DNA of 64,000 bases, from NCBI GenBank assembly GCA_022843805.1, contig JALHMY010000046.1:1-64000 (forward strand). The letters run 5' to 3'. The notes beneath the pieces were generated by a model. The model was given only the letters and a program-made list of their open reading frames with translations. It had not been told where the DNA came from and ran no database searches. A program made the position numbers and the translations under genes. This stretch comes from Fuerstiella sp. GTDB lineage: Bacteria; Planctomycetota; Planctomycetia; Planctomycetales; Planctomycetaceae. Positions 37,725-47,570 of this stretch are shown here, one piece after another; position 1 is the stretch's first letter; every line of letters begins with the position of its first letter.

Positions 37725-39083
37725 TTATTCAGTTCGCAAAGCAGAACCGGCATTTTCCATTCGCGAAATGCGAATGCGTTTTAACTGACGTTCGTCCGCT
37801 TCAAGAATCTCAAAAGCAAGCCCATGACTTTCTATTGTTTCTGCCTGACGGGGAATTCGGCCCAGATTCGACATCAGGAATCCGGCGACCGTGTCATAGT
37901 CGTCGTCCTCCGGCAACTCCAGGTTGAGTTCATTATTGAGGTCATCAATATGAAAACGAGCGTCAACAATGGTTGTTCCGTCGTTTTCGCGGGAAATCAT
38001 GGGCTGAATCTCTTCATCATACTCGTCAGAAATATCGCCAACAATTTCTTCGATGATATCCTCCAGCGTGACAAGCCCGGAGACTCCGCTGTACTCATCA
38101 ACAACAATTGCCATGTGGACTTTCTTCTGCTGCATTTTCTCCAGCAGAGTTTCAATTCCCTGAGATTCCGGCACGTAGAAAACTTCGCGGGCGATGCTGT
38201 CGACATTTCGTGTTTCAAGTTCTGCCTGCAGACTCACGGATGCGGTAAGCAGATCGCGGGCGTAAAGAATGCCGACCACATCATCCACGGACTTACCCAC
38301 GACAGGAACCCGGGAATATCCCTGTTCGACCATCAGATGCAGGGCGGCCTGCAGGCATGTGTCGGCGGGAATCGTGACCATATCGGTCCGGGGTGTCATG
38401 ATGGCTGCAACGTCTTCAGACTGCAGGTCCACAACCCGGTGAATCATTCGAGAAGCGTTGCTCTGTAAAATTCCCTCACGTCTGCCTTCGTCCACGACTG
38501 CCCGCAGTTCATCTGTCAGACGCCCGGTTGCTTCAGTTGAATCCGGTTCGGGTACCGCAAACACCCGGTGCATGATTCGGTCGAGTTCCATGACGACCGC
38601 CCATGCAGGGCCCAGCAGACCAGCAACCAGTTCGAGCAGTGGCCACAGTCGAAACAATACGAGTTCTCCCCGAACTCGCGCCAGAGTCCACGGCAGGGCG
38701 ATCATGATGACTGACAGCAGCATGACTGCTCCCGAGATTCTTGCGATCCACAGGACGGTTGTTGAGAAGTCGCTCTTTTCCGGAATTCGAAGCAGGTCGA
38801 ATGCCGGCGACGACACAAATACCAGACAGACACAGACCATCAGCACAATCAGGAGAAGTTCACAAATCAGCAGAACTCGTTCGTATTCAGTCAGGATCCG
38901 ACCGAAACGGTCCAGATTCCCGCGTTGCTCACATACTTCCTGAAGTGTACTTCGCGAAAAATCACGCAGGCTGAAACAAAGCAGTGGCATCAGAAGCAAA
39001 GGAACAGCCAGCAACAGCCAGCCGATGACTGGCAGCCAGATGCTAATGGCCAGCAAACCGTTTGCTGCCAGCGTATGTGTCAC
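37725..39083 (-). CDS. CNNM/CorC-like membrane protein with CBS domains
   Basis: A 452-residue protein of the HlyC/CorC class. An N-terminal membrane region with about four helices (within residues 1-185) is followed by a CBS pair ('IMTPRTDMVTIPADTCLQAALHLMVEQGYSRVPVVG' and 'VFYVPESQGIETLLEKMQQKKVHMAIVVDEYSGVSGLVTLEDIIEEIVGDI'), and a C-terminal CorC_HlyC domain ('LNLELPEDDDYDTVAGFLMSNLGRIP'). The family is linked to Mg2+/Co2+ or Na+ transport. The GTG start at 39083 overlaps the ybeY stop (GTGA), so it is the last gene of a coupled operon. Confidence 0.9.
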   Translation of the reverse strand: MTHTLAANGLLAISIWLPVIGWLLLAVPLLLMPLLCFSLRDFSRSTLQEVCEQRGNLDRFGRILTEYERVLLICELLLIVLMVCVCLVFVSSPAFDLLRIPEKSDFSTTVLWIARISGAVMLLSVIMIALPWTLARVRGELVLFRLWPLLELVAGLLGPAWAVVMELDRIMHRVFAVPEPDSTEATGRLTDELRAVVDEGRREGILQSNASRMIHRVVDLQSEDVAAIMTPRTDMVTIPADTCLQAALHLMVEQGYSRVPVVGKSVDDVVGILYARDLLTASVSLQAELETRNVDSIAREVFYVPESQGIETLLEKMQQKKVHMAIVVDEYSGVSGLVTLEDIIEEIVGDISDEYDEEIQPMISRENDGTTIVDARFHIDDLNNELNLELPEDDDYDTVAGFLMSNLGRIPRQAETIESHGLAFEILEADERQLKRIRISRMENAGSALRTE

Positions 39084-39721
39084 AACATCCTCCCGGTCTG
39101 TGGAGCATTCCGCTTTTCAGGGGCCGCAGTTTGTTTCGGGGCCGCAGTTTGTTCGACGGCGGTTCTGCGGGCAAGCATTTCGGAGATTTCCTGATCGTCG
39201 GCATAAACGGCCTTCAACCCGAGACTGGCCATAATGGCTCTTTCACGAATTCTCATCAGATGTCGTTCTTCGGGAGTCAGGTCATCATATCCACACAGGT
39301 GCAGCATGCCATGAATCAGATAAAGCTGCAACTCATCAAGGGGAGTCCAGCGCCCGTCCGCCGCCATTTCGCAGGCCATTTCCGCACTTGCCACAATCTC
39401 CCCTTCAACGACAAATCCTGCAGATCTCAATGGTGAGTCCGAATCGTCAGTCCGGCCTGCCTCATCATCCGGCAGTTCATCATCCGGATCCGACGGGCGC
39501 CGTTCGAGGGCAAAACTAATGACGTCTGTCGGGTAGTCGTGCTGTAAATGATCACGATTCAACTGGTGGATCGCCGCGTTATCGACGATTGAAACGCTCA
39601 GCACGGCGGCTGCAACGTGTTCCATCCCGAGTGCACTTTCCAGCGCCCTCGTCAGTTTTTGAAGATCCGGTGACAGAACTGACTGGCTGTTGCTGATGTC
39701 AATTTCATACTTCATAAGCAT
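39080..39721 (-). CDS. ybeY: Endoribonuclease YbeY, rRNA maturation factor
   Basis: A 213-residue metalloprotein with the YbeY zinc motif 'HGMLHLCGYDD', where the last ligand position is Asp in place of the more common His, and 'LNRDHLQHDYPTDVISFAL'. YbeY trims the 16S rRNA 3' end and takes part in ribosome quality control. It is longer than many homologues owing to an acidic insertion ('PSDPDDELPDDEAGRTDDSD'). The ATG at 39721 shares a base with the upstream gene's stop (TGATG), and ATG 39715 is an alternative. The gene order phoH, HD phosphodiesterase, ybeY, corC is conserved in many bacteria. Confidence 0.93.
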   Translation of the reverse strand: MLMKYEIDISNSQSVLSPDLQKLTRALESALGMEHVAAAVLSVSIVDNAAIHQLNRDHLQHDYPTDVISFALERRPSDPDDELPDDEAGRTDDSDSPLRSAGFVVEGEIVASAEMACEMAADGRWTPLDELQLYLIHGMLHLCGYDDLTPEERHLMRIRERAIMASLGLKAVYADDQEISEMLARRTAVEQTAAPKQTAAPEKRNAPQTGRML

Positions 39722-42057
39722 CACGCAGTTCGCTGATCCGGATATTTGACTCGACCATGATGTGCAGCGAGCAGTGATTTGATCAGCGATTCTTCGACCG
39801 TGCGAATCTCCGTCATTTTCAGGTCACATTCGTCAAACTGACCATCCAGCAGTCGCTTCATTGTAATTTCATGGACGAGTGACTGTATTCGTCGGGGCGT
39901 TGGTTCTTTCAGCGTACGGCTGGCGCTTTCGACAGCGTCAGCCAGCATCAGTACGGCTGTTTCTCTGGACTGTGGCTTTGGCCCGGGGTATCGAAACGAG
40001 GATTCATCCGCATCGGTACGATGATCGAGGTCGGCTTTTCGAGCTGCTTCATGGAAGAAGTATTCGACAAGTGTTGTCCCATGATGCTGCTCGATAAATC
40101 GAATGAGAGAAGGCGGCAGGTTGTTCTCTTCGGCCAGCTCCATACCTTCCTTGACGTGGCCGATGATGATCAGTGTGCTCATTGCAGGAGCCAGCGATTT
40201 ATGCTGATTCTCGGAACCTTCTGTCATGTTCTCAATGAAGTAAGTCGGCTTTACCATCTTGCCAATGTCATGGAAGTAAGCGCCGACCCGCGTGAGCAAA
40301 CCGTTCGCGCCGATGGATTCCGCTGCCGCTTCAGCAATGGTGGCAACTGTCATTGAGTGATTGTAAGTTCCAGGTGCCCTTCTCGCCAGTTCCTGCAGCA
40401 GAGGATGGGAAACCGCCGTCAGTTCCAGAAGACTGATGTCCGTCACAATACCAAACGCAGATTCGATGAAGGGCAAACTGCCCGCCACAACATAACAGCA
40501 GACCAGTGCCCATCCAGCGTACTTCAGGGCGTTTGTAAGAAGGATTGGACTGCTCCACGGAGACAGCGTTCCCTGGGCCTGAATAAGACCGACACCCCAG
40601 ACCGCATAAAATGCAACGACAGCCAGAAGGAAGCCCGCCTTGATCATCGTCATACGCGATTTGATTCGCCGAAGCGGTATGATGGCCGTGACACTGACGG
40701 TAATCAGCACCATAAAGTGACCCAGATCGGCCAGCGTTGCCATCGAAATCAGCAGCGAAAGGCAAAACGCGGTCAGAATGGCAATCACCTGACTATAGGC
40801 AATCGCGGTGACCATGACGGCTGCCACGAGAGGTACCAGTTCCGCACGCCACGCATCCCGGCTTGCCAGTCCGCTCAGAAGGACAGCCAGACTGCATACG
40901 ATGACAAAACTGAACAGTCGGGGTGTGTCGTTCAGCAGTTCCGGGCTGACGAATCTGAGAAATGCAGCAAACAGCACTACCATGATGGTCAGCATCAGCC
41001 CGGTTCCGGAGACGCGCAGCAATCGCTGCTGCCAGCCGACGCTGTCTTCGTACTTTTCATGCTCCCGCCAAAGAAGGGCCATCTGTTCTTCGTTCTCGCC
41101 CAGCTGAGTGCCGGCAGGAACCAGAATCGCGCCTTTGGGATAAACGTCGTTCACGGGCGGGCTGTTTTCAACGGCAAGCCTCAGTTCTTCCTCCGTGGCT
41201 CGGGAATCGAGCCGCAGCTGATTCTTCAGGTTTCTCTGCAGCCATGTTTCCACCAGTCCGCGGATCTGAATCAGCTCTTTCAGGCTTGGCCAGACTTTCC
41301 CCAGTCGACCTGTTTCCTTCAGCTGCTCCTGCAGAAGAATATCGGCCAGCGATCCATAATGTATGGCTTCGCCTTCTGCATTCACCACCCGAATTGCTCG
41401 TCCTCGGCGCATATCCGTCGGCCTGGGCGTTGCCGACGAATTGGCATTCAGTCCGCCCACCTTAAGTCGCTGGGCTGAGATATTATCGATGAGCCCAACG
41501 AATTTGGCATCCGCCATCAGGGCCGCATACTGCAAAATCAGGTCATCAATACGGTTACCGGAAGACTCCTTCGACTGGGTGACCTGAAGTTTCAGCTGGT
41601 TAAACATCGTCTGCCGGACTTCAGCGTCCTTGTCATCCAGCCCAAAGGCTTCTGTGGTTCTGGGAGACAGATCGTTGAGCGAATCAACATTTGCAACTTC
41701 GCTGAGCTGATCGCGAAACTGTGACTGCAGGCGATCAATAACCGTTGCATCCTGAATAAACACCAGCGGTGCTGCTTCAGACGCCTCGATTCGCTGCCGC
41801 CCGGTTTCCAGAATGTTTTCGACTTCAAAATCGACTCGAGCCTGAATACCGACGGTGGCGAACTGGCCGGAGCGATACGTAAAACGGGACCGCCATGCCT
41901 GACCGGCCAGTAACAGCAGTACAACCGCAAGAATGCCGATTGTCAGTTGAGTTAGTATTCTGAAGTCTGCCATGGCAGACTTCAGGCGATCCCAGACAGA
42001 CGGAGAAGGGCGGTAAACCCTGGCCTGACGCGGTCGCCGCGTCCCGAAGAAAGACAT
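39721..42057 (-). CDS. 7TM-HD family protein (PgpH-like cyclic-di-AMP phosphodiesterase)
   Basis: A 778-residue protein: one N-terminal membrane helix, an extracytoplasmic 7TMR-HDED domain (about residues 60-330), a block of seven membrane helices (about 350-550), then a cytoplasmic HD domain with 'GTYNHSMTVATIAEAAAESIGAN', 'GAYFHDIGKMVKPTYFIENM' and 'RFIEQHHGTTLVEYFF'. PgpH of this architecture hydrolyses c-di-AMP. Its position between phoH and ybeY is the standard one. The ATG at 42057 and the overlap with ybeY at its 3' end are clear. Confidence 0.92.
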   Translation of the reverse strand: MSFFGTRRPRQARVYRPSPSVWDRLKSAMADFRILTQLTIGILAVVLLLLAGQAWRSRFTYRSGQFATVGIQARVDFEVENILETGRQRIEASEAAPLVFIQDATVIDRLQSQFRDQLSEVANVDSLNDLSPRTTEAFGLDDKDAEVRQTMFNQLKLQVTQSKESSGNRIDDLILQYAALMADAKFVGLIDNISAQRLKVGGLNANSSATPRPTDMRRGRAIRVVNAEGEAIHYGSLADILLQEQLKETGRLGKVWPSLKELIQIRGLVETWLQRNLKNQLRLDSRATEEELRLAVENSPPVNDVYPKGAILVPAGTQLGENEEQMALLWREHEKYEDSVGWQQRLLRVSGTGLMLTIMVVLFAAFLRFVSPELLNDTPRLFSFVIVCSLAVLLSGLASRDAWRAELVPLVAAVMVTAIAYSQVIAILTAFCLSLLISMATLADLGHFMVLITVSVTAIIPLRRIKSRMTMIKAGFLLAVVAFYAVWGVGLIQAQGTLSPWSSPILLTNALKYAGWALVCCYVVAGSLPFIESAFGIVTDISLLELTAVSHPLLQELARRAPGTYNHSMTVATIAEAAAESIGANGLLTRVGAYFHDIGKMVKPTYFIENMTEGSENQHKSLAPAMSTLIIIGHVKEGMELAEENNLPPSLIRFIEQHHGTTLVEYFFHEAARKADLDHRTDADESSFRYPGPKPQSRETAVLMLADAVESASRTLKEPTPRRIQSLVHEITMKRLLDGQFDECDLKMTEIRTVEESLIKSLLAAHHGRVKYPDQRTA

Positions 42058-42171
42058 GGCGATTACCTGCTGGGTTCAGTTTTTGAACTGTTCATTATTC
42101 GAATTGCCGACGAAAATGCGTTCGCCGCGCTGACTGGTTGCGAAAGGCTGCAGAGCCCGCCGCAGTACGGG

Positions 42172-43197
42172 TTATCCCCCACTGCCCGACGGTGACCCTT
42201 CTGTTTCGTATGCCGAGACAATCTCCCGAACCAGTCTGTGTCGCACAATATCCTGCCCGTTTAACTGGATTATCGCAACTCCGTCAATCTTTGAAAGTCT
42301 GCGCATCCCGTCAAGAAGGCCACTCAGGGTCCCTTTGGGCAAGTCATTCTGAGTCGCATCGCCTGTAACAACGATGCGGGAATTGACGCCCATGCGGGTT
42401 AAAAACATCTTCATCTGCGTCATGGTTGTATTCTGGCCCTCATCCAGAATGATGAATGTATCATTCAGTGTTCGTCCGCGCATGAAGGCCAGCGGTGCAA
42501 TCTCTATTACATCATTGCTCATATATCGCCGGACCTGGTCAAATTCCAGCATATCATTGATTGCATCGAGCAATGGTCGCAGAAACGGGTTGACTTTCGC
42601 AAACATGTCCCCAGGCAAAAAACCCAGTTTTTCGCCAGCTTCGACTGCCGGCCGGACCAGCACAATTTTGCGTACCTGTTCCCGCCGCAGTGCTTCCAGA
42701 GCCATCGCAACAGCCAGATATGTCTTGCCACAACCAGCCGGGCCTTCGCAGAATACCAGCGCACTGTCACGCATGGCGTCCATATAGCGACGCTGCCCAT
42801 CGGTTTTTGGCCGAATCTGACCGACTTTATCCTTGCCGCTGCGCAGATCCTGCAGGATTTTGCTGGATGTGACCATCTCAGATGTCAGCATACTCGTCCC
42901 CATGGGAACACGATCCGATGTCATTCTGCGTACCTCCGGTTCAGACACACGTTCGTCAGTCAGCATCACATCGCCAGGTGACAGCGTTTCCTGTTTCTTC
43001 AAAATTGACTGCCATCGCTGCAGAGTGCTGCGGCAGCGAGCGACCTGTTCTTCTTCGCCAGCAATCCGAATCTGATTCCCTCGCAGCACAACCTGTGCTC
43101 CTGTGACCCCGCAAAGTCTCCGCAGGTTCTCATCTCCCGGCCCAAACAGGGCACGTGCTTCATCATGATGATTCAGTTGAATTGTCGCTTCTGCCAT
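42172..43197 (-). CDS. phoH: PhoH-like ATPase
   Basis: A 341-residue protein with an N-terminal KH-like region (about 1-80) and a PhoH ATPase domain. Walker A is 'GPAGCGKTYLA', Walker B 'TFIILDEGQNTT', and the phrase 'PKTDGQRRYMDAM' is typical of the PhoH/YbeZ branch, thought to act on RNA with YbeY. It is the first gene of the leftward operon, 114 bp before the HD phosphodiesterase gene. Confidence 0.94.
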   Translation of the reverse strand: MAEATIQLNHHDEARALFGPGDENLRRLCGVTGAQVVLRGNQIRIAGEEEQVARCRSTLQRWQSILKKQETLSPGDVMLTDERVSEPEVRRMTSDRVPMGTSMLTSEMVTSSKILQDLRSGKDKVGQIRPKTDGQRRYMDAMRDSALVFCEGPAGCGKTYLAVAMALEALRREQVRKIVLVRPAVEAGEKLGFLPGDMFAKVNPFLRPLLDAINDMLEFDQVRRYMSNDVIEIAPLAFMRGRTLNDTFIILDEGQNTTMTQMKMFLTRMGVNSRIVVTGDATQNDLPKGTLSGLLDGMRRLSKIDGVAIIQLNGQDIVRHRLVREIVSAYETEGSPSGSGG

Positions 43198-43513
43198 CCG
43201 ATTCAGGTATTACCTGTCCTTTTTGTTCGCTTGTTTACCGGTTGTTCCGCCAGATTTTTACACCGTTTTGCCACTAGGATCACTGTCATTCACTGGAATT
43301 TGAGCGAATGTACACATGATTGATCGCGATTGAAAATGCTGACAGTCCTGAATGAAATCATTTCTCAATGGAATCAGCAATCATCGCGGGTTGATCGTTT
43401 GTGTTTCGAAACAGCAACCGTATATGTTTCCAAAAACATGACAGAGTTTATGTGGTCTTTTGCTTCTGTTGCCGTTTCACAAGTCAGATCTATTTCGATC
43501 CCAGGTTCGTCCC
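43198..43513. other. Divergent promoter region between phoH and the enolase-superfamily gene
   Basis: A 316-bp AT-richer stretch without a supported gene. It should hold outward promoters for both flanking operons, but I see no box or palindrome clear enough to annotate. Confidence 0.3.
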
Positions 43514-44632
43514 ATGAAAATCACTCAGGTCGTATGTCAGATTATTCGCGTGAAGTCCGTTCAGGCCAAGACCGCCAGCAGCCAGGATTCTGTAATTGTG
43601 CGGATTCGAACGGACAACGGACTTGAAGGTGTGGGAGAGGCGGATTCCTCGCCAGAGGTCGTCAAGGCGATTATTGATGCGCCCTTCAGTCATAATATCG
43701 CCTGTGGTCTGCGACAACTGCTTGTCGGTGAAAATCCACTCGAGACCGATCGACTCTGGCAGAAAATGTATCGTCGAACCATGTACTTTGGCCGAACGGG
43801 TGTCGGTATCACAGCGATGGCCGCAGTGGATATGGCTTTGTGGGATCTGAAGGGTAAGTTTTTTAGTCAGCCCATTCACTGTCTGCTGGGAGGCCGCCAG
43901 CATTCCTCCATCAAAGCCTACGCGTCAATCCTTTTTGGTCGCGACGGAGCGGAGACGCATGACATCGGCCAGCGATGGACGTCAGCCGGATATCAGGCTG
44001 TTAAGTTTGGATGGGAGCCTATGGGAACCAGCGAAGCGGTGGATATCGATCTGGTCAGCGGGGCTCGTCGCGGTCTGGGTGATGCCACCCTGCTTGTGGA
44101 TGCGGGCTGTGTCTGGGATGCGAGAACGGCGCTGCAGCGAGCTGAAAAGTTCAAAGAATATAACATCGGCTGGCTCGAAGAACCTCTTCGCGAAGACGAT
44201 GTCGACGGATATGTGTGGCTGCGCGGCCGGTCACCTGTGCCAATCGCTTCCGGAGAAGGTGAATGCGGGCGAGAGTCCTTTCGCCCATTCATTGACCGGC
44301 AGGCCCTGGATATCTACCAGGTCGATCTTTCACGAAACGGATTCACCGAAGCTGCTTATATCCGAAATCGGGTTGAAGAAATTGGTGCACGGCTCTGCAA
44401 TCACTGTTACACCAGCCCGCTGACTGCCGCAGCAAGCCTGCACTGGCTAAGCACCTGCCGCGATGCATTTCTTTTTGAAGACTGCGTGGATGATTCGCCG
44501 TTGCGTCATGAACTGACGCACGAAAAAATTCAGGCGGTCAATGGATGGATTTCTGTTCCTGACGCACCGGGCCTCGGCGTTACACTCAATGAGGATTTTG
44601 TAAAAGCAAACCTGATTTCCGAGTCCTGCTGA
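43514..44632 (+). CDS. Mandelate racemase/muconate lactonizing enzyme family protein
   Basis: A 372-residue enolase-superfamily enzyme. Metal ligands are evident with the classical spacing: Asp196 (LLVDAGC), Glu222 (WLEEP) and Glu248 (SGEGE). The lysine in 'QAVKFGWEP' and the histidine in 'RLCNHCYTSPLT' are candidate acid/base residues. The superfamily removes a proton next to a carboxylate, as in sugar acid dehydration or racemisation; the substrate is not predictable here. ATG 43514 gives the conserved start 'MKITQVVCQIIRVKS'. Its stop overlaps the DUF1501 start (TGATG at 44630-44634). Confidence 0.9.
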   Translation: MKITQVVCQIIRVKSVQAKTASSQDSVIVRIRTDNGLEGVGEADSSPEVVKAIIDAPFSHNIACGLRQLLVGENPLETDRLWQKMYRRTMYFGRTGVGITAMAAVDMALWDLKGKFFSQPIHCLLGGRQHSSIKAYASILFGRDGAETHDIGQRWTSAGYQAVKFGWEPMGTSEAVDIDLVSGARRGLGDATLLVDAGCVWDARTALQRAEKFKEYNIGWLEEPLREDDVDGYVWLRGRSPVPIASGEGECGRESFRPFIDRQALDIYQVDLSRNGFTEAAYIRNRVEEIGARLCNHCYTSPLTAAASLHWLSTCRDAFLFEDCVDDSPLRHELTHEKIQAVNGWISVPDAPGLGVTLNEDFVKANLISESC

Positions 44633-45975
44633 TGTTACAACGGCGAGAATTCCTTCGACTGGGTGTGTCCGGGCTCAGTTTGCCATCATTGTTTCGACTC
44701 AGAAACGCCGTGGCAAATGAGGGTTCCGAACCAAAGGAACGTACAGCTCTGATTGTCGTGTTTCTGCATGGAGGCGCCAGTCACCTGGAAACATGGGACC
44801 CCAAACCGTTTGCTCCTTCCGAATATCGCGGCCCCTTCCAGACGATTCAAACCCGCACCCCCGGTCTGGATTTTTGTGAACTGCTTCCCCGACAGGCCGC
44901 GATTTCCGACAAATTTACAATTCTCAGATCGATGACCCACACGGGGTTTTGCCATGGCATTGGTCAGCAGCAAATGCTGACCGGGCATGAGGTGCGTCAG
45001 TTCACTCCTCGTTCACAGTATCCCGAAATTCTGACGATTACGAATCACCTGCGTCGCGATACAAAACGCGAACTTCCAAATTACGTGGGCGTGCCCCCGA
45101 TTCCTTATTTGGGTGCCGCCTACCTTGGACCATCCTGCGAAGCTTTTGCTGTCTACGGAGATCCGAATTCGCCAACGTTCAAAGTTCCCGGTATTACTTT
45201 GGCCGATGCGGCGCAGGGAGAACGAATGCGAGGTCGAATCGGACTTCGCCAGCAGTTTGACCGGCTTCAGCGGAATCTCGATCAGACCGGAAACATGCAG
45301 GCAATGGATGAGTTCGAACAGTCGGCACTGACAATGCTGACCTCACCCCATGCGAAAAACGCATTCGATCTGAGTCTTGAAGATCCGGCGATTCGGGATC
45401 GTTACGGAAGAAACGTCTGGGGTCAGCAATGCCTGCTTGCCCGACGGCTCGTGGAATCTGGCGTGGACCTGGTGACGACAACATTGGCCGGTCCAACCTG
45501 TGGCCGTGTGCTCAGCTGGGACGACCATGCTGTAAATCATCATGTGTTCGATGCCATGAAATCCAGAGCACCGTTTTTTGACCAGGCCGTTGCCACACTG
45601 ATTGAGGATCTTTACGAACGCGGACTTGACCGTCGAGTCATGGTCGTGGTGACGGGAGAATTCGGCCGAACCCCCAAAATTTCTTATGCGCCAGATGGTG
45701 CCACCGGGGTGACTCAGCCTGGACGGGATCACTGGCCCGCCGCCAACTCAATGATGTTCGCCGGCGGCGGAATTCCAGTCGGTCAGCTGATCGGCGCAAC
45801 TGATCCGAGGGGAGAGCAGGTTATTGAACGACGGACCAGCGTGCACGATTTGCTGGCCACAATGTATCGTCATCTGGGAATTCAACCCCGCGGAATCAGC
45901 ATCAATGATTTTTCCGGCCGACCAATTCCTTTGCTGAATGAGGGCACTCCAGTCCCCGAACTGATATCAGGCTGA
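44632..45975 (+). CDS. DUF1501 protein with twin-arginine signal
   Basis: A 447-residue protein of the planctomycete-rich DUF1501 family (alkaline-phosphatase/sulfatase-like fold). It starts 'MLQRREFLRLGVSGLSLPSLF', a Tat signal, and shows 'VVFLHGGASHLETWDPKP', 'LARRLVESGVDLVTTTLAG', 'VVVTGEFGRTPKI' and 'GRDHWPAANSMMFAGGGI', all diagnostic. The function is unproven; members are exported and often paired with DUF1549/1553 proteins. Here it is translationally coupled to an enolase-superfamily enzyme instead. Confidence 0.92.
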   Translation: MLQRREFLRLGVSGLSLPSLFRLRNAVANEGSEPKERTALIVVFLHGGASHLETWDPKPFAPSEYRGPFQTIQTRTPGLDFCELLPRQAAISDKFTILRSMTHTGFCHGIGQQQMLTGHEVRQFTPRSQYPEILTITNHLRRDTKRELPNYVGVPPIPYLGAAYLGPSCEAFAVYGDPNSPTFKVPGITLADAAQGERMRGRIGLRQQFDRLQRNLDQTGNMQAMDEFEQSALTMLTSPHAKNAFDLSLEDPAIRDRYGRNVWGQQCLLARRLVESGVDLVTTTLAGPTCGRVLSWDDHAVNHHVFDAMKSRAPFFDQAVATLIEDLYERGLDRRVMVVVTGEFGRTPKISYAPDGATGVTQPGRDHWPAANSMMFAGGGIPVGQLIGATDPRGEQVIERRTSVHDLLATMYRHLGIQPRGISINDFSGRPIPLLNEGTPVPELISG

Positions 45976-46013
45976 TGGTTTTCAGGCGGAGGAATTCTGG
46001 TCTGCGGTTTGGT

Positions 46014-47372
46014 TCAGGCAATCCACACCGACTTGATATTCATAAACTCGCGAATTCCGTATTCGGAAAGCTCACGACCAATGCCTGAGTCACGGACGCC
46101 TCCAAAGGGCATTCGTGGATCAGACTTTGTCATTTCGTTGATAAAGATGGCTCCTGACTGAATTTCTGCCGCCATCCATTCGGCCTTTTCGATGCTGGCT
46201 GTCCAGATACTGCCTCCAAGTCCAAAGCGGGAATTGTTCGCCACATCCACCGCTTCGTTGGCATTCCGTACCGAAATCAGTGCGGCGACCGGTCCAAACA
46301 TTTCATCGTCAAACGCGGGCATGCCAGGTCGGACATCTGCCAGAAGAGTTGGCGGATAAAAATAGCCAGGGCCATCAGGGATCTGACCGCCCATCACACA
46401 ATAAGCTCCCGCACCGACGCTGTTCAGAACCTGAGTGTGCAGCTCATCCCGAAGATCAGCTCGGGCCATCGGGCCCAGCATTGTCTGCTCATCCTGCGGG
46501 TCTCCCATTTTGAGCGCCCGCATTTCATCCTTCAGCATCGACTGAAATTTCTCCACGACCGATTGTTCCACGATAAAACGCTTGGCTGCGATGCAACTTT
46601 GTCCCGCGTTCATGAGGCGGGAGAAAGCGCCCACCCGGGCAGCTTTTTTTAAATCGGCATCAGCAAGGACAATAAATGGATCGGCGCCGCCCAGTTCCAG
46701 AACACACTTTCGAAGGTTTCGGCCCGCACGTTCTGCCACAGATCTCCCGGCCGCGTCACTTCCTGTCAGAGAGATTCCCCGAATCACCGGATTGTCAATA
46801 AGACTGCCAATCGCATCAGAAGAAATCAGCAGCGTCGTCATTACGGAGGTCGGGAAACCGGAATCATGAAACAGCTGCTGAATCGCCATCGCGCAGCCGG
46901 AAACATTGGCCGCGTGCTTCAGCAAAATCACATTGCCACCCATCACGGCGGGTACTGCAAAACGGAAAACCTGCCAGAATGGAAAGTTCCATGGCATGAT
47001 TCCCAGCAGCACGCCCAGCGGATCGAATCGAACATAACTCTTCGACGCCTCTGTTTCACGAATCTCAGGGCTCAGCATTTGTTCCGCATGTTCCGCGTAG
47101 TACTCGCAGACCATTGCACATTTTTCGACCTCGCCGATGGCCTGCCGAATGGGTTTTCCCATTTCAGTGGTGATCAGACTGGCATATTGTCGGCGAGCGC
47201 CCAGAAGCAGAGCTGCCATCGCTCGCATTCGGGCTGCTCGATCTGCAAATGACGTTTTTCGCCACGAAGAAAATGCCTGGTCTGCCTGTTGAATGAGCGA
47301 CGGAAGCTCGTCCGGTCGACGGTCCTCAAATTCGGCGATCAGAGTTCCGGTTGCCGGGTTGACGGATTTCAT
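46014..47372 (-). CDS. NAD(P)-dependent aldehyde dehydrogenase (succinate-semialdehyde type)
   Basis: A 452-residue ALDH starting 'MKSVNPATGTLIAEF'. The cofactor-site 'GIMPWNFPFWQVFRFAVPAVMGGN', the catalytic glutamate in 'LELGGADPFIVLADADL' and the catalytic cysteine in 'NAGQSCIAAKR' are present. The sequence is nearest the succinate-semialdehyde dehydrogenase group. ATG 47372 was chosen over upstream codons to 47438 because it matches the family start. It converges with the DUF1501 gene (38 bp between stops) and is divergent from the DinB-like gene. Confidence 0.92.
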   Translation of the reverse strand: MKSVNPATGTLIAEFEDRRPDELPSLIQQADQAFSSWRKTSFADRAARMRAMAALLLGARRQYASLITTEMGKPIRQAIGEVEKCAMVCEYYAEHAEQMLSPEIRETEASKSYVRFDPLGVLLGIMPWNFPFWQVFRFAVPAVMGGNVILLKHAANVSGCAMAIQQLFHDSGFPTSVMTTLLISSDAIGSLIDNPVIRGISLTGSDAAGRSVAERAGRNLRKCVLELGGADPFIVLADADLKKAARVGAFSRLMNAGQSCIAAKRFIVEQSVVEKFQSMLKDEMRALKMGDPQDEQTMLGPMARADLRDELHTQVLNSVGAGAYCVMGGQIPDGPGYFYPPTLLADVRPGMPAFDDEMFGPVAALISVRNANEAVDVANNSRFGLGGSIWTASIEKAEWMAAEIQSGAIFINEMTKSDPRMPFGGVRDSGIGRELSEYGIREFMNIKSVWIA

Positions 47373-47570
47373 AGTATCCAGCCTTTGGAAAAACGGTCTC
47401 ATCGCAATCGGATTGAAAGTCATTAAACTATCAGACACTTCCGACTGGCAGAGTCACCGGGCAGCTGGCAGGCAACCGGCAGGCAACTGCCAATATGCGG
47501 TGGACTGGTTGACGGAAGACAGTCTTCAGAACATCTGTGAGTTCATTGTTTGAAAAGGTTTGCGTTTGTC

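Noticed and set aside
40357-41478. 373-codon plus-strand frame opposite the 7TM-HD gene
   Set aside because: It lies wholly antisense to a well-supported gene and reads as low-complexity, Gln/Arg-rich sequence without a domain.
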